DNA from: Pseudomonas syringae
GTDB lineage: Bacteria; Pseudomonadota; Gammaproteobacteria; Pseudomonadales; Pseudomonadaceae
Direction: 5' to 3'
Length of the DNA stretch: 36,209 nt
Assembly: GCF_021606685.1 (NCBI RefSeq)
Contig: NZ_WKCB01000058.1
Coordinates: forward strand, 1 to 36,209
Below, piece by piece: positions 16,264-23,397 of this stretch (the first letter of the stretch is position 1; the number at the start of each line of letters is the position of its first letter). The position numbers were made by a program, and so were the translations under genes. The notes under the pieces are model-generated. The model saw nothing but the letters and a program-made list of their open reading frames with translations. It did no database searches and had not been told where the DNA came from.

Positions 16264-16629
16264 ATGCTCGAACTGATCTACTCCGACCTGTGCAACGGCT
16301 GCGGCCAGTGCGTCGCCGTGTGCCCCACCAATGTGCTGGCCCTGGACGCTCAGGGCACGCTGCGCATCGCCGAGCAACAGGCCTGTCAGACCTGCTTCAT
16401 GTGCGAGCTGTATTGCAGCCGCGACGCACTCTACGTCGACCCGGACGTCGAGCAACTGCGCCACCCCGACCCCCTGGCCGTGCGCGCAGCGGGCCTGCTC
16501 GGCCAGTACCGGCGCGACTCCGGCTGGGATGAATGGGCGCATGACCCTCGGCATCGCAATGAACATTGGCGCATGGATGGCATTTTCGCGTTGGCACGCA
16601 GCAATCCACCAAATGCAATAAGCGAATAA
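16264..16629 (+). CDS. Ferredoxin, 2x[4Fe-4S], AprB-like partner of the flavoprotein
   Basis: A 121-residue iron-sulfur protein. C10, C13, C16 and C20 (CNGCGQCVAVCP) and C41, C44, C47 and C51 (CQTCFMCELYC) form two cluster motifs. The second lacks the usual Pro after the last Cys, as in many AprB-like ferredoxins. The C-terminal 60 residues hold no cysteine and may wrap the flavoprotein, as the AprB tail does on AprA; that is inference. An AGAAGG ribosome site precedes the ATG. It is separated from the flavoprotein gene only by a REPIN, so co-transcription is likely. Cytoplasmic electron-transfer subunit; electron donor unknown. Confidence 0.88.
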   Translation: MLELIYSDLCNGCGQCVAVCPTNVLALDAQGTLRIAEQQACQTCFMCELYCSRDALYVDPDVEQLRHPDPLAVRAAGLLGQYRRDSGWDEWAHDPRHRNEHWRMDGIFALARSNPPNAISE

Positions 16630-16656
16630 TCAATCATCACATAATCAATTATTTTA

Positions 16657-16670
16657 ATAATTACCTTATA
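16657..16670 (+). promoter_or_regulatory. Candidate LysR operator, site 4 of the sulfur island
   Basis: ATAATTACCTTATA matches the reference motif ATAATTAGCTTAGA at 12 of 14 positions and is preceded by TTTTA as in the other copies. It lies in an AT-rich spacer between the ferredoxin stop (16629) and the binding-protein start (16785). A separate promoter for the binding-protein operon is therefore likely. Confidence 0.5.
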
Positions 16671-16784
16671 ACCAAAAAGAACTTCACAGAGCGTTTTTAT
16701 GGGAATAACGTGAAGTCCTCACCGACCCCTTCTCCAGGCGGAGGTAACCGAACCCTTTCTCGATCTGCCTGGAGCCTGCATCCC

Positions 16785-17759
16785 ATGGTCCTTAGCACCC
16801 CGTTCAAACGCCTGCTCCTGGGCACCGCGCTGGCCCTTGGCCTGGCCACCACCGCCCACGCCGCCGACCTGCAACCCCTGCGCGTGGCCAACCAGAAATC
16901 CACGATCAAGGCGCTGCTGGAAGTCTCCGGCGAAAGCAAAAACGTGCCCTACCAGATCCAGTGGTCGGAATTCCCCTCCGCCTCGCCCCTGGGCGAAGCC
17001 TTGAACGCCGGGGCCGTGGACATCGGCGCCCTGGGCGATGCGCCTTACGTGTTTGCGCTGGGCGCCGGCGCGTCGCTCAAAGTGGTCAGCATCATCCACG
17101 CCGAAGGGCGCAACACCACCGCCCTGCTGGTGCCCAAGAATTCGCCGATCAAGAGCGTGGCCGACCTCAAGGGCAAACGCATCGTCACGGGACGCGGCTC
17201 CATCGGCCATTACCTGGCGATCAAGGCCCTGGCTACGGCAGGCCTGACCACCAAAGATGTCGAGTTCGTCTTCTTGCTGCCCAGCGAGTCACGCCTGGTG
17301 CTGGACAACGGCACCGTCGACGCCTGGTCCACGTGGGACCCCTACACCACCGTCGTAACCTCCCAGAGCCAGGCGCGGATAATTGCCAGCGGCAACACGC
17401 TGCTCAGCAACCACCTGTACCTCGCCGCCACCAGCCAGGCCATCGCCGACAAGCGCGCGCAACTCGACGACTTTGTCGCCCGCGTCGACCGCGCCTACGC
17501 CTGGGCCAACACCCACCCCGACGAATACGCCGCCGCCCAGACCAAAATCACCGGGCTGCCGCTGGCCGTGCATGTGGCCGTGGCCAAGGAGACACACCTG
17601 TCGCCGGTGCTGATCGACGATTCAGTCATCAGCGGCCTGCAAGCCACAGCCGACACCTACCAAAAAGAAGGCTTGCTGACCAAGCACATCGACGTGTCGC
17701 AAGGTTTCGACAAGAGCTTCAACGCCAAGCGTGCCCCCCTCAACCAAGCATCGCGCTAA
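16785..17759 (+). CDS. Periplasmic sulfonate-type ABC substrate-binding protein
   Basis: A 324-residue protein with a Sec signal peptide (KRLLLGTALALGLATTAHA, cut after A26). The mature domain is of the SsuA/TauA/NMT1 type: LRVANQKSTIKALLEVSG at the start, GAVDIGALGDAPYVFALGAG, and LKGKRIVTGRGSIGHYLAIK near residue 130-150. SsuA-like proteins bind aliphatic sulfonates or sulfate esters in the periplasm and deliver them to an SsuBC permease-ATPase pair. No permease or ATPase gene is present in the window, so it must use a transporter encoded elsewhere. The frame opens far upstream, but only the ATG at 16785 gives a signal peptide. The downstream monooxygenase gene begins 11 bases after the stop, so the two form an operon. 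Confidence 0.87.
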   Translation: MVLSTPFKRLLLGTALALGLATTAHAADLQPLRVANQKSTIKALLEVSGESKNVPYQIQWSEFPSASPLGEALNAGAVDIGALGDAPYVFALGAGASLKVVSIIHAEGRNTTALLVPKNSPIKSVADLKGKRIVTGRGSIGHYLAIKALATAGLTTKDVEFVFLLPSESRLVLDNGTVDAWSTWDPYTTVVTSQSQARIIASGNTLLSNHLYLAATSQAIADKRAQLDDFVARVDRAYAWANTHPDEYAAAQTKITGLPLAVHVAVAKETHLSPVLIDDSVISGLQATADTYQKEGLLTKHIDVSQGFDKSFNAKRAPLNQASR

Positions 17760-17769
17760 GGAGCAGAAC

Positions 17770-19128
17770 ATGAGCAAGTCACCGCATTTGAAACCCCGTT
17801 ATTTGAAACTCGGCGCCATGGTCCACGGTGTGGGCCACGGCTGGGGCGAATGGCGCCATCCGCAGGCGCAACCCAACGCCAGTACCAACTTCGCGTTCTA
17901 CAAACAGCAGACTGAACTGGCCGAAGCCGCCAAGTTCGACTTCGTGTTCATTGCCGACAGCCTGCATATCCATGCCAAATCCAGCCCGCATTACCTCAAC
18001 CGTTTCGAGCCTTTGACCATCCTCTCGGCCCTCGCGGCGCTGACCACGAATATCGGCCTGGTCGCCACCGTGACCGTCAGCTACACCGAGCCCTACCAGG
18101 TGGCGCGCCAGTTCTCGTCCCTGGACCACATCAGTGGCGGCCGCGCCGGTTGGAACGTGGTCACTTCCTGGCTCAGCGGCACCGCCGACAACTTCGGCAA
18201 GGCCGAGCACCCGCCCCATGCCGTGCGCTACCGCATCGCCAAGGAACACCTGAATGTGGTCAAGGGCCTGTGGGACTCCTGGGAAGACGACGCCTTTGCC
18301 TACAACAAGCACAGCGGTGAGTTTTTCACCCCAAGCAAACTGCATGCGCTGAACCACAAGGGCGAGTTCTTTTCGGTCAAAGGCCCACTCAACATCGCGC
18401 GTTCTCGCCAGGGCCAGCCGGTGATTTTCCAGGCCGGCACCTCGGAGGATGGGCGTAACTTCGCCGCAGAAAACTCCGACGCGATCTTTGTGCATGTCGA
18501 CAGCATCGAAGAAGGCCTGGCCTACACCCAGGACCTCAAACGCCGCGCCAAAGGCTTTGGCCGGGACGTCGACAGCCTGTCGATCCTGCCGGGCATCCGC
18601 CCGATTGTCGGGCGCGATGAGGCCGAGGTGGAAAGCCGCTATCAACAGGCCGTCGACCTGGTCACCGTAGAAGACGCCATCGTCGCCCTCGGCCGCCCGT
18701 TCAACGACCATGACTTCAGCAAATACCCGCTCGATGAGCCGTTCCCGGAACTCGGCGACCTGGGTTCCAACAGCCAGAAAGGCGGCTCCGACCGCATCAA
18801 GCAACTGGCCAAGGACGAAGGCCTGACCCTGCGCGAAGTGGCGCTGCGCTTCTCGCGGCCCAAGCGTGATTTTGTCGGCACGCCTACGCAAGTCGCCGAT
18901 GCGATCCAGACCTGGTTCGAGCGCGGCGCCAGCGACGGCTTCATCATCAACTCGGTACTGCCCGATGGCCTGCAGTACTTCACCGAACTGGTGGTGCCGG
19001 TGCTGCAACAGCGCGGCCTGTTCCGCACCGAATACACCGGCCACACCCTGCGCGACAACCTGGGCCTGGAGGCGCCGATCAACCGCTACAGCGTGGAGGT
19101 TGAAGAACCGCAGGAGGCACTGGCATGA
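17770..19128 (+). CDS. DszA/NtaA/SnaA-family FMNH2-dependent monooxygenase
   Basis: A 452-residue luciferase-like flavin monooxygenase of the NtaA/SnaA/DszA/SoxA branch, which includes dibenzothiophene sulfone and nitrilotriacetate monooxygenases. Hallmarks are LGAMVHGVGHGWGEWRHP near the start, FDFVFIADSLHIHAKSSPHY, TEPYQVARQFSSLDHISGGR...AGWNVVTSW, and PVIFQAGTSEDGRNFAAENSDAIF. It requires FMNH2 from a separate reductase, not seen here. An AAGGAG ribosome site precedes the ATG. The stop overlaps the next gene by 4 bases. In context it should oxygenate an organosulfur compound or a breakdown product taken up with the binding protein; the substrate cannot be read from the sequence. Confidence 0.87.
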   Translation: MSKSPHLKPRYLKLGAMVHGVGHGWGEWRHPQAQPNASTNFAFYKQQTELAEAAKFDFVFIADSLHIHAKSSPHYLNRFEPLTILSALAALTTNIGLVATVTVSYTEPYQVARQFSSLDHISGGRAGWNVVTSWLSGTADNFGKAEHPPHAVRYRIAKEHLNVVKGLWDSWEDDAFAYNKHSGEFFTPSKLHALNHKGEFFSVKGPLNIARSRQGQPVIFQAGTSEDGRNFAAENSDAIFVHVDSIEEGLAYTQDLKRRAKGFGRDVDSLSILPGIRPIVGRDEAEVESRYQQAVDLVTVEDAIVALGRPFNDHDFSKYPLDEPFPELGDLGSNSQKGGSDRIKQLAKDEGLTLREVALRFSRPKRDFVGTPTQVADAIQTWFERGASDGFIINSVLPDGLQYFTELVVPVLQQRGLFRTEYTGHTLRDNLGLEAPINRYSVEVEEPQEALA

Positions 19129-19808
19129 GTGAATCCCTCAATGCTCAGTTGGCTGCTCTGCACGCCGAGCGTGTAGCGACCTGGGCGCCAGCGGCGTTGC
19201 AGATCAATATCGACCAGCGCCAGCGCCTGGTGGATGAGGCCCGCCCGGATGACTACGTGCAAGTCGGCGACGAACTGGACCCCTTTACCCTGCTCAACGT
19301 GGAAGGCGGCGAACTGACCCGCGACCTGCTGCTGGCCGACGGCCCGGCGGTGCTGGTGTTCTTCCGCTTTGCCGGCTGCCCGGCGTGCAATATCGCCCTG
19401 CCCTATTACGCACGCCAACTCTACCCACGCCTGCGCGAACTGGGCGTGCCGCTGGTGGCGGTGAGCCCGCAAGTGCCTGAGCGCCTGGTGGAGATCAAGA
19501 CCCGCCACGCCCTGCAGTTGCTGGTGGCCAGTGACCCCGACAACACCCTCGGGCGACGCCTGGGCATCCTCTACAGCTTCGACGAGGCGTCGCGCAATGC
19601 CGCGTTGGCCAAGGGCAACCCCATCGGTGAAACCACCGGCACCGGCACCTGGGAGCTGCCGCAGCCAACGGTGGTGGTGATCGCCGGGGACGGCAGCGTC
19701 GCGTTTGTGGAGGTCAGCCCGGATTGGTTGGTGCGTACCGAAGCGGAGCCGGTGTTGCAGGTGGTTGAACACCTGCTGGCCCAACAGCCCGTACGTCTGG
19801 CCATCTAA
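19125..19808 (+). CDS. Peroxiredoxin-like (AhpC/TSA) protein with CPAC motif
   Basis: A 227-residue thioredoxin-fold protein. Residues about 50-190 form the AhpC/TSA-like domain with VLVFFRFAGCPACNIALPYY. The motif is C85-P-A-C88, a thioredoxin-like CxxC rather than the classical peroxiredoxin PxxxTxxC. Later pieces are LVAVSPQVPERLVEIKTRH and TVVVIAGDGSVAFVEVSPDW. There is no signal peptide, so it should be cytoplasmic. It overlaps the DszA-like gene by ATGA and so is translationally coupled to it. Possible jobs are removing peroxide leaked by the flavin monooxygenases or handling a thiol or disulfide intermediate; neither is proven. Confidence 0.83.
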   Translation: MSESLNAQLAALHAERVATWAPAALQINIDQRQRLVDEARPDDYVQVGDELDPFTLLNVEGGELTRDLLLADGPAVLVFFRFAGCPACNIALPYYARQLYPRLRELGVPLVAVSPQVPERLVEIKTRHALQLLVASDPDNTLGRRLGILYSFDEASRNAALAKGNPIGETTGTGTWELPQPTVVVIAGDGSVAFVEVSPDWLVRTEAEPVLQVVEHLLAQQPVRLAI

Positions 19809-19822
19809 GCCCACAAATCCCC

Positions 19823-19912
19823 TGTGGGAGGGGCTTGCCCCCGATGAGGGTGTGTCAGCCAGCAGTTGATGGGGCTGAACCTCCGCCATCGAGGGCAAGC
19901 CCCCTCCCACAC
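19823..19912. repeat. REPIN, GTGGGAGGGGCTTGCCCCCGAT type
   Basis: TGTGGGAGGGGCTTGCCCCC at the left is inverted as GGGCAAGCCCCCTCCCACA at the right, with a variable loop. It lies between the peroxiredoxin-like stop and the acyl-CoA-dehydrogenase-like start (21 bases before the ATG). It may attenuate expression or stabilise the upstream mRNA. Confidence 0.9.
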
Positions 19913-19932
19913 TTTTGACCGAGTACATTCTG

Positions 19933-21102
19933 ATGACACAACCTTCCTTACGCTCCGTGGAAGTCGCCAACTTCGAAGCCCTGCTCGAACGCCTCAGCGC
20001 CGAGTTGGCCAGTACCGCGCACCTGTATGACGAGAGCGGCGCCTTCCCCCACGCCAACTTCCAGCTGCTGCACGAACACGGCCTGGTCGCTCTCACCGTG
20101 CCCAAGGCCCTCGGCGGCGGTGGCGCGAGCCTGCCCCTGGCGCGCAAAGCGATCAGCGCGATCGCCAAGGGCGAACCCTCCACCGCACTGATCCTGGTGA
20201 TGCAATACCTGCAACACACCCGCCTGCAAGACAGCAAAACCTGGCCGCAGCACTTGCGAGTACAGGTGGCCGAGGACGCGGTGCGCAACGGCGCGCTGAT
20301 CAACGCCCTGCGCGTCGAACCCGACCTCGGCACCCCGGCCCGTGGCGGGCTGCCGGCGACCACCGCGGTGCGCACCGCCGAAGGCTGGCGCATCAGCGGG
20401 CGCAAGATCTATTCCACCGGCAGCCACGGACTGAGCTGGTTCAGCGTGTGGGCGCGCAGCGACGACGCCGACCCGCTGGTGGGCGCCTGGCTGGTACCCA
20501 AGAACAGCCCAGGCGTGAGCATCATCGACACCTGGGACCACCTGGGCATGCGCGCCACCTGCAGCCATGAAGTGGTGCTCGACAATGTACTGGTGCCCCT
20601 GGACCACGCCGTCAGCGTCAGCCCCTGGAGCGCGCCATCACCGGAGCTGGATGGCGAAGGTTTCCTGTGGATGTCGGTGTTGTTGTCCTCGGTGTATGAC
20701 GCCGTGGCCCAGGCCGCACGCGACTGGCTGGTGAACTGGCTGCAAGAGCGTCAGCCCTCCAACCTCGGCGCCGCGCTGGCGACATTGCCGCGCTTTCAGG
20801 AAACCGTCGGCCATATCGACACCCTGCTGTTTGCCAACCGCAGCCTGCTCGACGCCGCCGCCGAGGGGCATACCCCGGCCGCCAACGCCGCGCAGCTCAA
20901 GTACCTGGTCACCAATAACGCCATCCGTGCGGTGGAACTGGCCATCGAGGCGTCCGGCAACCCCGGGCTCTCACGCCACGGCCCCCTGCAACGGCATTAC
21001 CGCGACGTGCTGTGCAGCCGCGTCCACACCCCGCAGAACGACGCGGTGCTGCAAGGCGTCGGCAAAGCCGTGTTCGCCCAGCGCCAAAAGGAACGCACAT
21101 GA
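19933..21102 (+). CDS. Acyl-CoA dehydrogenase-like flavoprotein (DszC/SfnB-type candidate)
   Basis: A 389-residue protein with the acyl-CoA dehydrogenase fold. It has an N-terminal helical domain (NFQLLHEHGLVALTVPKALG...GGGASLPLARKAI), a middle beta domain (GWRISGRKIYSTGSHGLSWF; GVSIIDTWDHLGMRATCSHE) and a C-terminal helical domain (residues about 240-389). In sulfur-acquisition clusters this fold usually means an FMNH2-dependent monooxygenase such as DszC or SfnB rather than a fatty-acid dehydrogenase. The lack of acyl-CoA genes here supports that. The frame opens at a TTG inside the REPIN, but the ATG at 19933 is preferred. It overlaps the 2-hydroxyacid dehydrogenase gene by 4 bases. Substrate unknown. 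Confidence 0.82.
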   Translation: MTQPSLRSVEVANFEALLERLSAELASTAHLYDESGAFPHANFQLLHEHGLVALTVPKALGGGGASLPLARKAISAIAKGEPSTALILVMQYLQHTRLQDSKTWPQHLRVQVAEDAVRNGALINALRVEPDLGTPARGGLPATTAVRTAEGWRISGRKIYSTGSHGLSWFSVWARSDDADPLVGAWLVPKNSPGVSIIDTWDHLGMRATCSHEVVLDNVLVPLDHAVSVSPWSAPSPELDGEGFLWMSVLLSSVYDAVAQAARDWLVNWLQERQPSNLGAALATLPRFQETVGHIDTLLFANRSLLDAAAEGHTPAANAAQLKYLVTNNAIRAVELAIEASGNPGLSRHGPLQRHYRDVLCSRVHTPQNDAVLQGVGKAVFAQRQKERT

Positions 21103-22043
21103 GTCAGGTGATTATCGCCAGCCAGCTGGACGAAGATTTCAATGCGGTGATCCGCGAACGCCTCAAGACGCTGCACCCCGACGCCGAGGTAATCGGCGTG
21201 CCCGTGGGCGTGCCGAGCGACCTGCCGCCCCAGGCGAATATCCTGTTGCTGCGCCCGATCAACGTGCGCGGCTACACCGCCCCCGACACCCCGCCGCCGG
21301 GCTGGCCGTATGGCGCGCAATGGGTACATTTGGTCTCGTCGGGCATCGACTTCTACCCGCGGTGGCTGTTCAACGGCCCGCCGGTGACTACCTCTCGGGG
21401 CAGTGCCGCCGACAACCTGGCCGAGTTCGCGCTGGCAGCGATCTTTGCCGCGTCCAAGCACCTGCCGGACATCTGGGTAAAGGACTCGCAGTGGAATTTC
21501 ACCGCGCTGCGCCCGCTCAAGGGCACCACCCTGGGCCTTCTGGGCTATGGCGCGATTGGCGAGAGCCTGGCGCAAAAGGCGCTGGCCCTGGGGCTCAATG
21601 TGGTCGCGTTGCGTCAGAGCCAGGCCCCGTTCGGCGCCGGTGTGCAAGCCGCCAAGGACATCCACGACCTGTTCGCCCGCGCCGACCACTTGGTGGTGGC
21701 GGCGCCGCTGACCGAGGCCACGCGGCACATCATCAACCGTGATGTGCTGGGGAGCGCCAAGCCGGGCCTGCACCTGATCAACATCGCGCGCGGCGGCCTG
21801 CTCGATCAGGAGGCTCTGCTGGAGGCGCTGGATAACGGCCAACTGGCCCTGGCCTCGCTGGACGTGACCGAGCCGGAGCCGCTGCCGGATGGGCATCCGC
21901 TGTACAGCCATCCGCGTGTGCGGTTGTCGCCGCATACGTCGGCAATTTCGACCAACAGCAAGCAAGAAATTGCCGACACGTTTTTGGCGAATCTGCAGCG
22001 GTATATCGACGGCCAGGCGTTGGCTAACCTGGCGAATTCATAA
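21099..22043 (+). CDS. D-isomer-specific 2-hydroxyacid dehydrogenase
   Basis: A 314-residue NAD(P)-dependent dehydrogenase. The Rossmann motif GYGAIG is at residues 149-154 (LGLLGYGAIGESLAQKALAL). The family's catalytic residues are R231 (NIARGGLLDQEALLEAL), E260 (DVTEPEPLPDGHPL) and H279 (LSPHTSA). The N-terminal half carries the catalytic-domain piece QWVHLVSSGIDFYPRW. Such enzymes reduce 2-keto acids or oxidise D-2-hydroxyacids. As the last gene of the monooxygenase operon, coupled to the preceding gene by ATGA, it may act on the carbon product left after C-S cleavage. An upstream in-frame start inside the previous gene is rejected. Confidence 0.88.
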   Translation: MSQVIIASQLDEDFNAVIRERLKTLHPDAEVIGVPVGVPSDLPPQANILLLRPINVRGYTAPDTPPPGWPYGAQWVHLVSSGIDFYPRWLFNGPPVTTSRGSAADNLAEFALAAIFAASKHLPDIWVKDSQWNFTALRPLKGTTLGLLGYGAIGESLAQKALALGLNVVALRQSQAPFGAGVQAAKDIHDLFARADHLVVAAPLTEATRHIINRDVLGSAKPGLHLINIARGGLLDQEALLEALDNGQLALASLDVTEPEPLPDGHPLYSHPRVRLSPHTSAISTNSKQEIADTFLANLQRYIDGQALANLANS

Positions 22044-22072
22044 CGCCAAACAAAGATCCAACTGTGGGAGCG

Positions 22073-22152
22073 GGCTTGCTCGCGAAAGCGTTGGTTCAGT
22101 CACCGCGATGTTGACTGACATACTGCTTTCGCGAGCAAGCCCGCTCCCACAT
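22073..22152. repeat. REPIN, GTGGGAGCGGGCTTGCTCGCG type
   Basis: TGTGGGAGCGGGCTTGCTCG and its inverted partner CGAGCAAGCCCGCTCCCACA flank a short variable centre. The arms differ from the GGGGG family by GAGCGGG and the CGCGAAAGC tail. It is between the convergent dehydrogenase and tonB genes and can serve as a bidirectional terminator. Confidence 0.9.
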
Positions 22153-22166
22153 TGGACCGTGAGGCA

Positions 22167-22940
22167 TTACTTGATGCGGTAGTGGAAGGTGTTGCGCACC
22201 GCCGGTACCGCCACGGCCTGGCCATCAACGATCCTCGGCTGGTAGCGGAAGGTGTTCGCCGCCGCCAATGAAGGCCGGATGAACAGCGGGTGGCAACCGT
22301 CGAGCACCTTGGGGTTTTCCACGCGGCCCTGGGGGTTGACGGTGTATTCCACCGAGCAATCGCCTTCGATGTTCTTGTCCAGGGCGCGCTCGGGGTAGTC
22401 CGGCGCTTGCTTGCTCAGGGGTTGGTATTGGCGGCTGTCGAACGCCGGCGCCGGTGCTGGCGCAGGCGTGGCGACGCGGGGTTTTTCTGCGGCCAGCCGC
22501 GCCTGGTCCAGGCGTTGCTGCTCCAGCTCGCGGTTGCGTTGCTCAGTGGCCAGGCGCTGCTGTTGCTGCTCGATTTTCTTGTCTTCGACGCGTTTGCGCG
22601 CCAAGGCGGCCTTCTCGAGTTTTTGCGCCTGGATCTGCGGGTCGATGGTGGGTTTCGCTGGCACGGGAGCCGGAACGACCACCGGTTCAGGCGGCGCCAC
22701 CGCGACCGGCTCAGGCACCGGCGCAGGCTCGGGCGCTGGGCGCATCATCACCAGTTGGGTATGCATCACGCGCGGCGCGTCCACCGGTGGTTTTTCCGCC
22801 GACCAGCCCAGCATCAGCACCGCCAACACACCCACGTGCAAGGCCACCGCCAGGCTCGCGGCAAGGCTGTTTCTCCAGACACCGGACGTTTGCCGGGGCG
22901 TCATCGCAAAGGTTGGACTGTGCATGATCATCGCCGTCAT
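22167..22940 (-). CDS. tonB: TonB energy transducer
   Basis: A 257-residue TonB protein. A single N-terminal membrane anchor lies at about residues 25-45 (SLAASLAVALHVGVLAVLML). It is followed by a Pro-rich periplasmic spacer (PAPEPAPVPEPVAVAPPEPV), a charged Gln/Arg-rich coil (about 105-155) and a C-terminal TonB domain (YPERALDKNIEGDCSVEYTV, NPQGRVENPKVLDGCHPLF, FRYQPRIVDGQAV). It passes proton-motive energy from ExbB-ExbD to outer-membrane receptors. The gene overlaps exbD by 4 bases and is the last in the receptor-phytase-exbB-exbD-tonB order, suggesting dedication to the receptor at 26147-28660. Pseudomonas usually has several TonB paralogues. Confidence 0.92.
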   Translation of the reverse strand: MTAMIMHSPTFAMTPRQTSGVWRNSLAASLAVALHVGVLAVLMLGWSAEKPPVDAPRVMHTQLVMMRPAPEPAPVPEPVAVAPPEPVVVPAPVPAKPTIDPQIQAQKLEKAALARKRVEDKKIEQQQQRLATEQRNRELEQQRLDQARLAAEKPRVATPAPAPAPAFDSRQYQPLSKQAPDYPERALDKNIEGDCSVEYTVNPQGRVENPKVLDGCHPLFIRPSLAAANTFRYQPRIVDGQAVAVPAVRNTFHYRIK

Positions 22941-23383
22941 TGCGGGGCCTCGGTCACCAGCCCGAGGTTACTGACGCCGTTTTTCTGCAACACCGCCATG
23001 GCAGCGACCACGCGGCCGTAGCCGGCGTTATCGTCGGCGCGGATATACACCTGCGTGTCGCTGCGCGCGGCCACCACTTGCATGACCTTGGCGCCCATTT
23101 CATCCAGGCTCACGGCGCTGTCGGTCTGGTGCTGGGTGTCGAGTTCACCGCCCAGGTTCCAGTAGTAACCGCCGTCGGCTTTGACCGACAGCGTGAGGAT
23201 CTGTTGGCGCGTATCCGTGGCCAGCGCCTCTGCGGCAACCTTGGGCAGTTCGATCTTCACGCCTTGGGTCAGCATCGGCGCGGTGACCATGAAGATCACC
23301 AGCAGCACCAGCATCACGTCGATATACGGCACCACGTTCATCTCGGCCTTGGGCCCGTGCTTGCGTTGCGGCCTTACTAACAT
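22937..23383 (-). CDS. exbD: ExbD/TolR-family biopolymer transport protein
   Basis: A 148-residue protein with a short cytoplasmic N-terminus (MLVRPQRKHGPKAEMNVVPY). One membrane segment follows, with the essential Asp of the family (YIDVMLVLLVIFMVTAPM), then a periplasmic domain (VYIRADDNAGYGRVVAAMAV). The start is the ATG at 23381-23383; the frame continues upstream over exbB without support. It overlaps tonB by ATGA, and exbB ends 14 bases before it. It forms the proton channel of the TonB complex with ExbB. Confidence 0.93.
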   Translation of the reverse strand: MLVRPQRKHGPKAEMNVVPYIDVMLVLLVIFMVTAPMLTQGVKIELPKVAAEALATDTRQQILTLSVKADGGYYWNLGGELDTQHQTDSAVSLDEMGAKVMQVVAARSDTQVYIRADDNAGYGRVVAAMAVLQKNGVSNLGLVTEAPQ

Positions 23384-23397
23384 GGGAGCGCTCCTGC

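Noticed and set aside
16699..16713. Tiny ATG-initiated frame (MGIT) before the binding-protein gene, considered as a leader peptide
   Set aside because: Only four codons, with no regulatory codon run and no clear attenuator structure.
17779..19044. Long minus-strand frame opposite the DszA-like gene
   Set aside because: No recognisable domain, and the opposite strand encodes a well-conserved monooxygenase.
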